From: Clostridiales bacterium DTU092
GTDB lineage: Bacteria > Bacillota > Clostridia > Caldicoprobacterales > Caldicoprobacteraceae
Reading direction: 5' to 3'
Length of the DNA: 9,338 nt
NCBI GenBank assembly: GCA_001513505.1
Contig: LFTM01000069.1
Location: 1-9,338, forward strand
Numbering within the stretch: position 1 is the stretch's first letter; each line of letters starts with the position of its first letter. Below, one piece after another: positions 1-5,923 of this stretch. The position numbers and the translations under genes were made by a program. The notes beneath the pieces were generated by a model. The model had not been told where the DNA came from, did not search any database, and was given only the letters and a program-made list of their open reading frames with translations.

Positions 1-66
1 CGGTTGGCGATTGCGATAAGCAAACTTTGTAATTGTAAACAAACTCGTGTGTAATGAAACAACTTG

Positions 67-459
67 TTACCTCTTGGAGAATTGTGGAGCTCTTCGTGCA
101 CCTTTCAAACCGTACTTCTTTCTTTCCTTCATTCTTGGATCCCGTGTTAAGAAGCCTGCTTTTTTAAGTACTGGCCGAAGGTTTTCATCAGCCTTCAACA
201 ACGCCCTGGCTATACCATGACGAATAGCACCGGCCTGCCCGCTGTACCCTCCACCTTTAACATTTGCGACCACATCAAACTTACCCAATGTCTCGGTAAG
301 TTCCAGGGGCTGTCTCACCGTAACTTTTAATGTCTCCAAGCCGAAATAGTCATCCATATCTCTTCCATTGATTATAACTCTTCCTTCACCAGGAATAAGC
401 CTTACCCTGGCAACGGACGTCTTTCTTCTTCCAGTTCCGTAATACTGTACCTGTGCCAA
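67..459 (-). CDS. rpsI: 30S ribosomal protein S9 (TTG start)
   Basis: S9 is a small-subunit head protein whose C-terminal tail reaches the P-site tRNA. The 130-residue product has the family N-terminus (YYGTGRRKTSVARVRL, about residues 6-21), the central GGGYSGQAGAIRHGIARAL segment (about 69-87) and the basic tail ending in SKR, so it is full length. The start codon is TTG, not ATG: the bases at 457-459 read TTG on the minus strand, just before Ala-Gln-Val-Gln-Tyr. A strong AAAGGAGG lies 8 nt upstream, and the next in-frame Met is about residue 35, inside the fold. It lies 27 bp after rplM, the usual L13-S9 pair, and is presumably co-transcribed from the rplM promoter. No clear terminator is visible in the 66 bases left after its stop. 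Identification is very secure; the start is well supported. Confidence 0.98.
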   Translation of the reverse strand: MAQVQYYGTGRRKTSVARVRLIPGEGRVIINGRDMDDYFGLETLKVTVRQPLELTETLGKFDVVANVKGGGYSGQAGAIRHGIARALLKADENLRPVLKKAGFLTRDPRMKERKKYGLKGARRAPQFSKR

Positions 460-467
460 AATATACC

Positions 468-475
468 CCTCCTTT
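468..475 (-). promoter_or_regulatory. Ribosome binding site that fixes the rpsI TTG start
   Basis: The minus strand reads AAAGGAGG here, a near-perfect anti-16S match, ending 8 nt before the TTG codon at 457-459. No in-frame ATG or GTG lies at a suitable distance, so this site decides the non-ATG start. Confidence 0.85.
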
Positions 476-486
476 CCTGGTCCTCG

Positions 487-915
487 TTACAGCTCAAGCC
501 GTTCCGGCTTTTGAGCTTCATGTTTATGAGTGGGTCCAGCATAAACGCGCAGTTTTTTCAGCATCTTGCGCCCAAGGCTGTTTTTAGGCAGCATGCCTTT
601 CACTGCTTTATATATAACAAAATCAGGCTTCTTGGCCATAAGCTGTCTGTAAGGCGTCTCTTTCAGACCACCGGGATAATGTGAATGCCGCCGGTACATC
701 TTCTGATCCAACTTTTTACCTGTTAGCAGTACCTTTTCGGCATTAACTACTATCACAAAATCTCCCGTATCCACATGGGGAGTATATATAGGTTTATGCT
801 TTCCTCTTAATATTTTAGCAACTTCTGACGCTAACCTCCCAAGAGGTTTGCCACTTGCATCCACAACATACCATTTCCTTGTAACTGTTTGAGGCTTAGC
901 TACATAAGTCTTCAT
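487..915 (-). CDS. rplM: 50S ribosomal protein L13
   Basis: L13 is an early-assembling large-subunit protein that binds 23S rRNA. The 142-residue product matches the normal family length. It shows the N-terminal KWYVVDASGKPLGRLASEVA segment (about residues 14-33), the GKHKPIYTPHVDTGDFVIVVNA core (about 38-59), and the conserved MLPKNSLGR and LRVYAGPTHKHEAQKPE stretches towards the C-terminus. Its ATG is preceded by GGGAGGAAAGACC, a good Shine-Dalgarno. It is the first gene of an rplM-rpsI pair with its own near-consensus promoter about 145 bp upstream and a structured leader, suggesting regulation apart from the upstream genes. In Firmicutes L13 genes often carry an autoregulatory L13 leader; whether this leader belongs to that family is inferred from position, not shown. 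Confidence 0.98.
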   Translation of the reverse strand: MKTYVAKPQTVTRKWYVVDASGKPLGRLASEVAKILRGKHKPIYTPHVDTGDFVIVVNAEKVLLTGKKLDQKMYRRHSHYPGGLKETPYRQLMAKKPDFVIYKAVKGMLPKNSLGRKMLKKLRVYAGPTHKHEAQKPERLEL

Positions 916-969
916 GGTCTTTCCTCCCGTTTTCCTCAGATATTATCATGCCAGCGGCTTTCATATAAC

Positions 970-1052
970 ATAAAAAAACGCTGTTTTTTCATAAATCAGC
1001 TTATACTTCAGTTCCGTTCCGTAGATCCGGGGCTAGTGGATCTTACAAAGCT
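970..1052 (-). promoter_or_regulatory. Candidate rplM leader RNA (L13-leader position) with competing hairpins
   Basis: The untranslated leader of rplM, from the predicted start near 1052, contains several inverted repeats. (1) A hairpin at 1021-1046: GTAAGATCC pairs with GGATCTAC with one bulged A and a 9-nt loop. (2) AGCTT at the transcript's first bases (about 1048-1052) can pair with AAGCT at 998-1002, enclosing hairpin 1. (3) GCTG at 997-1000 can instead pair with CAGC at 980-983, which is followed by G and seven T, like a weak intrinsic terminator. (4) A perfect 10-bp A/U-rich stem with a 3-nt loop lies at 970-992. Helices 2 and 3 share bases, so they exclude each other. Rfam describes an L13 leader at this position in Firmicutes; I cannot confirm family membership by eye. 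Confidence 0.5.
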
Positions 1053-1059
1053 AAAGTAT

Positions 1060-1088
1060 ATTGTAACGTAAGCATTGCAGCATGTCAA
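1060..1088 (-). promoter_or_regulatory. Sigma-A-type promoter for rplM-rpsI
   Basis: The minus strand carries a perfect TTGACA -35 box (1083-1088), a 17-bp spacer, and TACAAT as -10 (1060-1065, 5/6 match). The predicted start is near 1052, giving a leader of about 137 nt before the rplM ATG. The DNA just upstream (about 1089-1130) is A-rich on the minus strand, as expected of an UP-like element. This is among the strongest promoter matches in the window and makes rplM-rpsI independent of the upstream genes. Confidence 0.85.
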
Positions 1089-1176
1089 GAGAGATTTTCA
1101 GTTATTTCACAGGTTGTTTTTGTTCAATTAAGGGAGGATTTTTTCTTATATGTATAACTCTTAAATCCCCGAATGC

Positions 1177-1208
1177 AAAAAACAGGGCCAAGAGTTCATC
1201 CTGACCCT
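1177..1208 (-). terminator. Rho-independent terminator after the SDR gene
   Basis: On the minus strand AGGGTCA (1202-1208) pairs with TGGCCCT (1184-1190) over 7 bp, with one G-U pair and an 11-nt loop. The stem is followed by G and a run of six T (1177-1182). It begins about 30 nt after the SDR stop codon and lies upstream of the rplM promoter, so it separates the VOC-SDR unit from rplM-rpsI. In the 916-1237 gene-free stretch this terminator, the promoter and the leader are the recognisable contents; I see nothing else clear in 1089-1176. Confidence 0.75.
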
Positions 1209-1237
1209 TACCATCAAAACATATTCTCCTGACAGAG

Positions 1238-1939
1238 TTACATTGGCATTGGCCTGCCCAGATGGTCGACAAAGAAATGTTCCTCATCCAGATCGATTTC
1301 CCGGTTCACAATCCTCATAATACCTTCAGCAGACTCCTCGGGACTAAGAGGGGCAGATGCTCCCCCCATATCCGTCCTCATCCATCCCGGATGCACCGCA
1401 TAAGCTTTTATACCGTTATCCTTCAAACCATTCCTGATCTGAGCTGTAAAGAAGTTCAAAGCGGCTTTAGATATCGCATAGGGATAGTCCCCTCCATAAG
1501 CGTTTGCAAAACTCCCGGCTTCTGAGGAAATATTTATTATAACCCCGTTGTCACTTTTCCTTAACAGAGGCAGAAAATGTTTTACAACCATCATGGGACC
1601 CATCAGATTTATGCGTAAAACCTGCTCAAATTCCTGGAAATCAACTTCTTCTATCTTTCTTTCCCTTCCCTTTATGATCCCTGCATTGTTTATTAATACA
1701 TCAAGATAAGCCTCTTGTTCACTTACCTTATAAAAAGCATCGCGGACTGACTGCTCATCTCCTACATCCATCCCGATTATATATATCTGACTGGCATATC
1801 TGTCTTTCATAGCCTGCAGTTGGGAAGAGACGGAGTCAATATTGCGGACCCCTGCAAATACCGTGTGTCCGGCAGCTGCAGCCATATCCACCAGAACTCT
1901 GCCTAAACCCCTGTTTGCACCTGTAATCAATATATTCAT
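1238..1939 (-). CDS. Short-chain dehydrogenase/reductase (SDR), C-factor-like
   Basis: This is an NAD(P)-dependent oxidoreductase of the classical SDR family, presumably cytosolic; the substrate is unknown. The 233-residue protein has the TGANRGLG nucleotide-binding motif (residues 6-13), an acidic MDV (D58), NNAG (84-87), the catalytic set N111, S138, Y154 and K158 (YAISK), and the HPGWMRTDMGG segment (183-193) typical of the subgroup annotated as C-factor or CsgA-like. R10 in the glycine motif and R32 are compatible with NADP(H), which is an inference. I chose the ATG at 1937-1939 because GAGGGAG lies 8 nt upstream and the protein then begins MNILITGANRG, as is normal. In-frame starts at 1969 (ATG) and 1972 (TTG) overlap the preceding gene and lack a good site. 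It begins 22 bp after the VOC gene, likely as its operon partner, and is followed by a terminator. Confidence 0.93.
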   Translation of the reverse strand: MNILITGANRGLGRVLVDMAAAAGHTVFAGVRNIDSVSSQLQAMKDRYASQIYIIGMDVGDEQSVRDAFYKVSEQEAYLDVLINNAGIIKGRERKIEEVDFQEFEQVLRINLMGPMMVVKHFLPLLRKSDNGVIINISSEAGSFANAYGGDYPYAISKAALNFFTAQIRNGLKDNGIKAYAVHPGWMRTDMGGASAPLSPEESAEGIMRIVNREIDLDEEHFFVDHLGRPMPM

Positions 1940-1947
1940 ACTATTGA

Positions 1948-1954
1948 CTCCCTC
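1948..1954 (-). promoter_or_regulatory. Ribosome binding site choosing the SDR start
   Basis: GAGGGAG on the minus strand, 8 nt before the ATG at 1937-1939. It favours this start over the in-frame upstream codons, whose would-be site would sit inside the VOC coding sequence. Confidence 0.7.
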
Positions 1955-1961
1955 TTTTATA

Positions 1962-2423
1962 TTATTCATCAAAATTTTCCAGCAGCTCTATCAATACCTT
2001 TAACTGTCTGGAAGTATCAATATATGCATACCTTCCGCCTTCATAGTCGCCCTTCTGAATTAACGGCATGTCATTCTGTTCTAATGCCTTGATCTTTCCG
2101 TCCGTATCTTTTATTACAAAGGCAATATGATGTACTCCCTCACCATGTTTATCCAGAAACTCTCTCCATGTGCTTGGGTTTTCATCCGGTTCAATCAATT
2201 CTAACTGCACCGAACCCATGTCAAAAAAGGCAAGCTTTGCTCTGGCTTCACTGGGTTTTCCGTAAAGCTCCGTTTTAGCCTTGTCATATCCGGCTGTCCA
2301 GAACCAGTCTGGTTTTTCAACCCCAAGAAAGTCAGCGTAAGCCTGTGATACGGCATCAATATCCCGGACAATAATCCCGATTTGTGTTATAACCCTGGTA
2401 CCTAATAAACCTTTTTCACTCAT
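1962..2423 (-). CDS. VOC (glyoxalase/methylmalonyl-CoA epimerase-fold) family protein
   Basis: This is a vicinal-oxygen-chelate fold protein of 153 residues, close in length and pattern to methylmalonyl-CoA epimerases and glyoxalase I relatives; the substrate cannot be told. The two beta-alpha-beta-beta-beta modules are visible: ITQIGIIVRD (residues 12-21) with VQLELIEP (72-79), then GEGVHHIAFVI (95-105) with LKVLIELLE (141-149). By position the metal ligands would be Q14, E75, H98 and E146. In most epimerases and glyoxalases the first is His, so Gln here is notable and may mean altered metal binding or chemistry. The start at 2421-2423 has AGGAGG 6 nt upstream; an in-frame ATG at 2441 would translate through that site. 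It heads a two-gene unit with the SDR and has its own promoter, 108 bp or so after truA. Confidence 0.88.
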   Translation of the reverse strand: MSEKGLLGTRVITQIGIIVRDIDAVSQAYADFLGVEKPDWFWTAGYDKAKTELYGKPSEARAKLAFFDMGSVQLELIEPDENPSTWREFLDKHGEGVHHIAFVIKDTDGKIKALEQNDMPLIQKGDYEGGRYAYIDTSRQLKVLIELLENFDE

Positions 2424-2429
2424 GTTTAA

Positions 2430-2435
2430 CCTCCT
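2430..2435 (-). promoter_or_regulatory. Ribosome binding site choosing the VOC start
   Basis: AGGAGG on the minus strand, 6 nt before the ATG at 2421-2423. The alternative ATG at 2439-2441 lies upstream of this site and is therefore unlikely. Confidence 0.75.
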
Positions 2436-2456
2436 CACCATTTATCACAATATCAT

Positions 2457-2494
2457 TAACCCCTTTATAACCCTGTAAGGTACATGAGGGGCTA
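2457..2494 (-). repeat. Inverted repeat in the 5' leader of the VOC gene
   Basis: On the minus strand TAGCCCC (2488-2494) pairs with GGGGTTA (2457-2463), 7 bp with one G-U pair. The 24-nt interior can form a small inner CCT/AGG hairpin. It sits between the predicted transcription start (about 2496) and the ribosome binding site. No T-run follows, so it does not look like a terminator for truA; an operator or mRNA-stability element is possible. Confidence 0.45.
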
Positions 2495-2502
2495 TTAATT
2501 TC

Positions 2503-2531
2503 ATAATATTATAATGTTATTACAGTGTCAA
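2503..2531 (-). promoter_or_regulatory. Sigma-A-type promoter for the VOC-SDR unit
   Basis: A perfect TTGACA -35 (2526-2531) and TATTAT -10 (2503-2508, 5/6 match) lie 17 bp apart on the minus strand, just after the truA stop at 2550. The predicted start is near 2496, giving about 70 nt of leader. No terminator separates truA from it, so read-through from truA may add to transcription. Confidence 0.8.
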
Positions 2532-2549
2532 GAAGATACAGGTAACTCC

Positions 2550-3287
2550 CTAATAGTACACCTCTTCCAGACACAGGCCGTGGGGCGGGGCAGTGGGACC
2601 CGCATTGGCTCGTTCTCCGGACTCCAATATATATTTCATACCGGACGGAGTCATTTTATGCCTTCCAATTTCAATAAATGTACCCACAAGTATACGAACC
2701 ATGTTGTATAAAAACCCGTTACCCTTTATATTAAAATACAGGCAATCCGGTGATTGCAACTCCCATGAAGCTTCATATACAGTACGAACCGTGCTTTTCT
2801 GGCTTCCTCCGCTGCTTTGAAAGGCTTTAAAGTCATGAGTCCCTATAATGTACCTTACAGCTGCTTTCATTGCATCAACATCAAGCCTGTCGGGTATATG
2901 ATAATAATAATTCCTGCCTATCGCAGGAGCCTGAGCCCGCATAAATATGGAATATTTGTATCGTTTGGCCACAGCACTGTATCTTGCATGAAAATCTCCC
3001 GGAACTTCCCCGGAATCCAGTACGCGTATGTCTGATGGAATTAAAGTGTTTAAAGCATAGCTGAACCTGTCAGGAGGAATTGCAGAGGCGGTAAAAAAAT
3101 TAGCCACCTGTCCTCTGGCGTGTACTCCGCTGTCAGTCCGGCCGGAACCTATAACAGTGACATTTTCACCGGTAAGCTTAAACAAAGCTTCCTCGAGCAC
3201 CTGCTGTACTGAAAGAGCATTTGTCTGCCTCTGCCAGCCGCTATAGTTAGTACCGTCGTACTCAATCAGTAATTTGATATTTTTCAT
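2550..3287 (-). CDS. truA: tRNA pseudouridine(38-40) synthase TruA
   Basis: TruA converts uridines 38, 39 and 40 in the tRNA anticodon arm to pseudouridine. The 245-residue product is of normal family length. It shows IEYDGTNYSGWQRQ (residues 8-21), the catalytic GRTDSGVHARGQVANF segment (49-64) with the nucleophile D52, DFHARYSAVAKRYKY (98-112), and GFLYNMVRILVGTFIEIG (191-208) near the C-terminus. I prefer the ATG at 3285-3287 (MKNIKLLIEYDG), which matches the usual family N-terminus. Neither it nor the in-frame ATG at 3303-3305 (six residues longer) has an ideally spaced ribosome site, so the start is uncertain. It lies 58 bp after ecfT, the usual Firmicutes order, and is probably co-transcribed with the ecf genes. 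Confidence 0.96.
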   Translation of the reverse strand: MKNIKLLIEYDGTNYSGWQRQTNALSVQQVLEEALFKLTGENVTVIGSGRTDSGVHARGQVANFFTASAIPPDRFSYALNTLIPSDIRVLDSGEVPGDFHARYSAVAKRYKYSIFMRAQAPAIGRNYYYHIPDRLDVDAMKAAVRYIIGTHDFKAFQSSGGSQKSTVRTVYEASWELQSPDCLYFNIKGNGFLYNMVRILVGTFIEIGRHKMTPSGMKYILESGERANAGPTAPPHGLCLEEVYY

Positions 3288-3345
3288 ACCCTGGATACAC
3301 TCCATACTCCCTCTTCCATACTTGCCAAATTGTTCAACCGCAATA

Positions 3346-4146
3346 TCATAAATAACTGTTCAGCAAAATACCAAGCACCAGCAGCAAGGTTACAGCCAGT
3401 GCTGCATAATCCCGGGCAGCTGTTTTCAAGGTTTTCATCCGGGTCCGGTTTTCTCCTCCGCGGTAACACCGGGATTCCATAGCCATTGCAAGTTCATCAG
3501 CCCGTCTGAAGGCGCTAATAAACAATGGCACTAAAAGAGGTACCAGGGCCTTTGCCCGCTGAAACAGGTTACCGCTTTCAAAATCGGCGCCTCTGGCCAT
3601 TTGTGCCTTCATGATCTTATCAGTTTCTTCAAGCAGAGTAGGTATAAACCTCAATGCAATAGTCATCATCATAGCCAGCTCATGGACCGGAAAACGAATG
3701 ACCTTAAGTGGCTTCAGCAAATGTTCTATTCCATCAGTTAATGCTATGGGTGATGTAGTCAAAGTCAAAAGAGAAGTACCGGCTACAAGAAAAATCAGAC
3801 GCAGACCCATAAAAATTCCCTGCAACAATCCTTCCTGGGTTAAAGTAAGAAACCAAAACTTGAAAATTATATTTTCTCCCGAGGTAAAGAAAATATTTAT
3901 AAAGAAAGTTAAAAGGATTATAAATAACAGAGGCTTCAAACCTCTAAGCATATATCTGACCGGCACACCTGAAAGAAAAACGGCCAATGACATATATGCC
4001 AGGATCATTGCATAACCGATAAAACTCTTTACAAAAAATATAATGACAATGAAGATCAATGTAATTATTATTTTGATCCTGGGATCCAACCTGTGAATGG
4101 ATGATTCTCCGGGGAAAAACTGTCCTATTGTAATATCTTTAAGCAT
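3346..4146 (-). CDS. ecfT: ECF transporter transmembrane (T) component EcfT
   Basis: EcfT is the membrane scaffold that couples the two ATPases to interchangeable substrate-binding S proteins for vitamin or metal uptake. The 266-residue protein is hydrophobic, with membrane segments at about residues 25-60, 70-88, 110-130, 155-172 and 245-263. The cytoplasmic coupling helices carry the two short signature motifs: ARG at 184-186 (KAQMARGADF) and a variant SRC at 225-227 (MAMESRCYRGG). The early segment HRLDPRIKII (18-27) is also typical of the family. The ATG overlaps the end of ecfA2 by 8 nt, with GGGGGAG five nt upstream inside ecfA2, so translation is probably coupled. No S component is adjacent, as expected for a group II shared energising module. 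Confidence 0.96.
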   Translation of the reverse strand: MLKDITIGQFFPGESSIHRLDPRIKIIITLIFIVIIFFVKSFIGYAMILAYMSLAVFLSGVPVRYMLRGLKPLLFIILLTFFINIFFTSGENIIFKFWFLTLTQEGLLQGIFMGLRLIFLVAGTSLLTLTTSPIALTDGIEHLLKPLKVIRFPVHELAMMMTIALRFIPTLLEETDKIMKAQMARGADFESGNLFQRAKALVPLLVPLFISAFRRADELAMAMESRCYRGGENRTRMKTLKTAARDYAALAVTLLLVLGILLNSYL

Positions 4147-5002
4147 TCTTTCTCCCCCTTATCTTTTCTAAAATAGCAGCAGCCGCCTGTTCCACAGTAT
4201 AAATATTTTCCGGCACATCCATTCCCCGTTCCCTTAATCCCCTGATAACATGAGTTATCTGAGGAATGCCCAGTCCCATGGCATGAAGTTCGTCAACATG
4301 GGAAAAAACTTCTTCAGGTGTTCCCATCAAAGCTATGCGACTGTTATTCATTACTATAATCCGATCAACCAGTTTGGCTATATCCTCCATACTGTGAGAA
4401 ACCAGGATGATGGTCAGGCCCCGTTCCCTGTGCAGGTCCTTTATCTGCCCCAGAATCTCATCCCTTCCTCTGGGATCCAAACCGGCAGTTGGCTCATCCA
4501 GTATAAGTACTTTGGGTTTCATAGCCAGAACACCTGCAATAGCAACCCTTCTTCTCTGGCCACCGCTTATTTCGAAGGGTGATCGGTCCTTTAAGGATTC
4601 ATAGTCCAGGCCAACCAGATCCATGGCCTCTCTTACGCGCTTTTCCACTTCGTCATCGGGAAGATTTAAATTCTTAGGCCCAAAAGCAATATCAAGATAC
4701 ACCGTCTCTTCAAACAGCTGATGTTCGGGATACTGAAATACCAAACCTACATGCTGTCTCAACCATTTGGTGGATTTTGATTTTTCAGTAATATCGATAC
4801 CATCCACAATAATTCTGCCTTTTGTAGGCTTTAAAAGGCCGTTAAGATGCTGTACCAAAGTAGATTTTCCGGAACCGGTATGTCCGATTAGTCCTACAAA
4901 TTCTCCATCCTGTATTTCAAAGCTGACGTCGTCCAGTGCAACTGCTTCAAAAGGGCTGCCCTTCATATAAACATGTGTCAGGTTCTCAACTATAATCGGC
5001 AT
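4139..5002 (-). CDS. ecfA2: ECF transporter ATPase EcfA2 (second A component)
   Basis: This is the second cytoplasmic ATPase of the ECF importer, pairing with EcfA1 to drive uptake. The 287-residue product has Walker A GHTGSGKST (residues 40-48), Q-loop Q90 in FQYPEHQLFEETV, ABC signature ISGGQRRR (145-152), Walker B VLILDEP (165-171) with E170, and the H-loop H203 (SHSMED). The C-terminal tail (about 230-287), with GTPEEVFSHVDEL and LGIPQITHVIRGLRERG, is the ECF-type dimerisation region. All catalytic residues are present. Its start lies inside the end of ecfA1 (13-nt overlap), with GGTGG 7 nt before the ATG, and its stop overlaps ecfT, so the three genes form one coupled operon. Assignment as A2 rests on position and the YPEHQLFEETV Q-loop. 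Confidence 0.97.
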   Translation of the reverse strand: MPIIVENLTHVYMKGSPFEAVALDDVSFEIQDGEFVGLIGHTGSGKSTLVQHLNGLLKPTKGRIIVDGIDITEKSKSTKWLRQHVGLVFQYPEHQLFEETVYLDIAFGPKNLNLPDDEVEKRVREAMDLVGLDYESLKDRSPFEISGGQRRRVAIAGVLAMKPKVLILDEPTAGLDPRGRDEILGQIKDLHRERGLTIILVSHSMEDIAKLVDRIIVMNNSRIALMGTPEEVFSHVDELHAMGLGIPQITHVIRGLRERGMDVPENIYTVEQAAAAILEKIRGRKNA

Positions 5003-5826
5003 ATATAATCCACCATCTCTTCCACTTTAAGTATGTTCAGAGGCACATCCACTCCCTCAGCCCTAAGCAGATACGCCAGCTCAGTCACCTGCGGTACATC
5101 CAGACCTATCGATTTTAAAGTCTCCACCTGGGAAAATACGTCTTCCGGTGTACCCTGCAATACTATTTTACCCTGCTCCATTACAATTACTTTGTCCGCA
5201 TCAACAGCCTCCTCCATATAATGGGTTATATGCACAACTGTAATCCCTTCATCCCTGTTAAGATGCTTTATAGTCTCTATTACTTCCCTTCTCCCTGATG
5301 GATCCAGCATAGCTGTAGGTTCGTCCAGCACAATTACCTCGGGTCTCATGGCAATAATTCCGGCTATAGCAATCCTTTGTTTCTGCCCGCCTGATAAATA
5401 ATGGGGTGCAGAACCGGCATATTTCTCCATACCTACAGTCCTTAGAGATTCGTTCACCCTTTTCCGGATTTCCTCAGGAGGCAGACCAAGATTTTCGGGG
5501 CCGAAAGCGACATCCTCCTCCACAATTGTTGCGACTATCTGATTGTCCGGGTTTTGAAACACCATACCCGCTGTTTGGCGGATTTCCCAAAGCATGTCCG
5601 GATCCCTGGTGTCCATTCCTTTTATCCACACAATGCCTTTACCGGGCTTTAACAATGCATTCAAATGCTTTGCCAGTGTGGATTTTCCCGAACCATTATG
5701 ACCGATGATTACAACAAACTCTCCTTTTTTAATATCCAGTGTTACCCCGTTTAGTGCCGCTACCTCTTCACCTTCATAGCTTAAGTAATCAAATTGAACA
5801 TTATCTACCTGTATTATAAACTCCAT
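4990..5826 (-). CDS. ecfA1: ECF transporter ATPase EcfA1 (first A component)
   Basis: This is the first ATPase of the energy-coupling-factor importer. The 278-residue protein contains Walker A GHNGSGKST (residues 42-50), Q-loop Q91 in FQNPDNQIVATIVEEDVAFG, signature LSGGQKQR (144-151), Walker B VIVLDEP (164-170) and H-loop H202 (THYMEE). An ECF-type C-terminal tail follows, with GTPEDVFSQVETL and LDVPQVTELAYLLRAEG. I chose the ATG at 5824-5826, with AAGGAG six nt upstream. An in-frame ATG at 5839-5841 would add five residues but has no good site and would translate through this one. It overlaps ecfA2 by 13 nt. The 125-bp gap from rplQ holds a terminator-like structure and a possible promoter, so its expression may be partly separate from the ribosomal genes. 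Confidence 0.97.
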   Translation of the reverse strand: MEFIIQVDNVQFDYLSYEGEEVAALNGVTLDIKKGEFVVIIGHNGSGKSTLAKHLNALLKPGKGIVWIKGMDTRDPDMLWEIRQTAGMVFQNPDNQIVATIVEEDVAFGPENLGLPPEEIRKRVNESLRTVGMEKYAGSAPHYLSGGQKQRIAIAGIIAMRPEVIVLDEPTAMLDPSGRREVIETIKHLNRDEGITVVHITHYMEEAVDADKVIVMEQGKIVLQGTPEDVFSQVETLKSIGLDVPQVTELAYLLRAEGVDVPLNILKVEEMVDYICRL

Positions 5827-5832
5827 AGCAAT

Positions 5833-5838
5833 CTCCTT
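5833..5838 (-). promoter_or_regulatory. Ribosome binding site choosing the ecfA1 start
   Basis: AAGGAG on the minus strand, 6 nt upstream of the ATG at 5824-5826. It would be inside the coding sequence if the in-frame ATG at 5839-5841 were used, so the shorter protein is favoured. Confidence 0.75.
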
Positions 5839-5869
5839 CATTGCCCTTACTTGTGAGCTCTTTCACTAT

Positions 5870-5878
5870 ATAATACCA
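5870..5878 (-). promoter_or_regulatory. Possible extended -10 promoter for ecfA1
   Basis: The minus strand reads TGGTATTAT, an extended -10 element (TGn plus a 5/6 -10 hexamer). The hexamer 17 bp further upstream is TTCCTA, a poor -35. A start near 5863 would give a leader of about 37 nt. It lies just downstream of the rplQ terminator, where a secondary promoter would make sense, but the evidence is modest. Confidence 0.45.
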
Positions 5879-5898
5879 CAACGGTTATTGAATAGGAA

Positions 5899-5923
5899 TA
5901 ATCCATAAAAAAATTATGGATTA
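5899..5923 (-). repeat. Perfect 10-bp inverted repeat overlapping the rplQ terminator
   Basis: TAATCCATAA and TTATGGATTA flank a 5-nt loop of T on the minus strand. The upstream arm (5914-5923) shares bases 5917-5923 with the downstream arm of the terminator stem at 5917-5941, so the two hairpins cannot form together. This gives a three-arm arrangement like an attenuator. Confidence 0.6.

Noticed and set aside
1..54. Plus-strand open frame running in from the window edge to a TAA at 52-54
   Set aside because: Only 17 codons are visible, other frames are equally plausible in so short a piece, and nothing recognisable is encoded.
1..66. Imperfect inverted repeat (AAACTTTGT / ACAAACT) as a terminator after rpsI
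   Set aside because: The pairing has mismatches and no T-run follows; the true terminator may lie outside the window.
1102..1287. Minus-strand open frame of 61 codons downstream of and overlapping the SDR gene
   Set aside because: Its first third overlaps the SDR gene out of frame, it spans the terminator hairpin, has no ribosome site, and resembles no family I know.
3611..4015. Plus-strand open frame of 134 codons opposite ecfT
   Set aside because: Antisense to a clear EcfT gene; its basic, low-information composition reflects the complement of hydrophobic codons.
5406..5708. Plus-strand open frame of 100 codons opposite ecfA1
   Set aside because: It lies antisense to the Walker A-to-signature region of a clearly real ATPase; a shadow frame with no family features.
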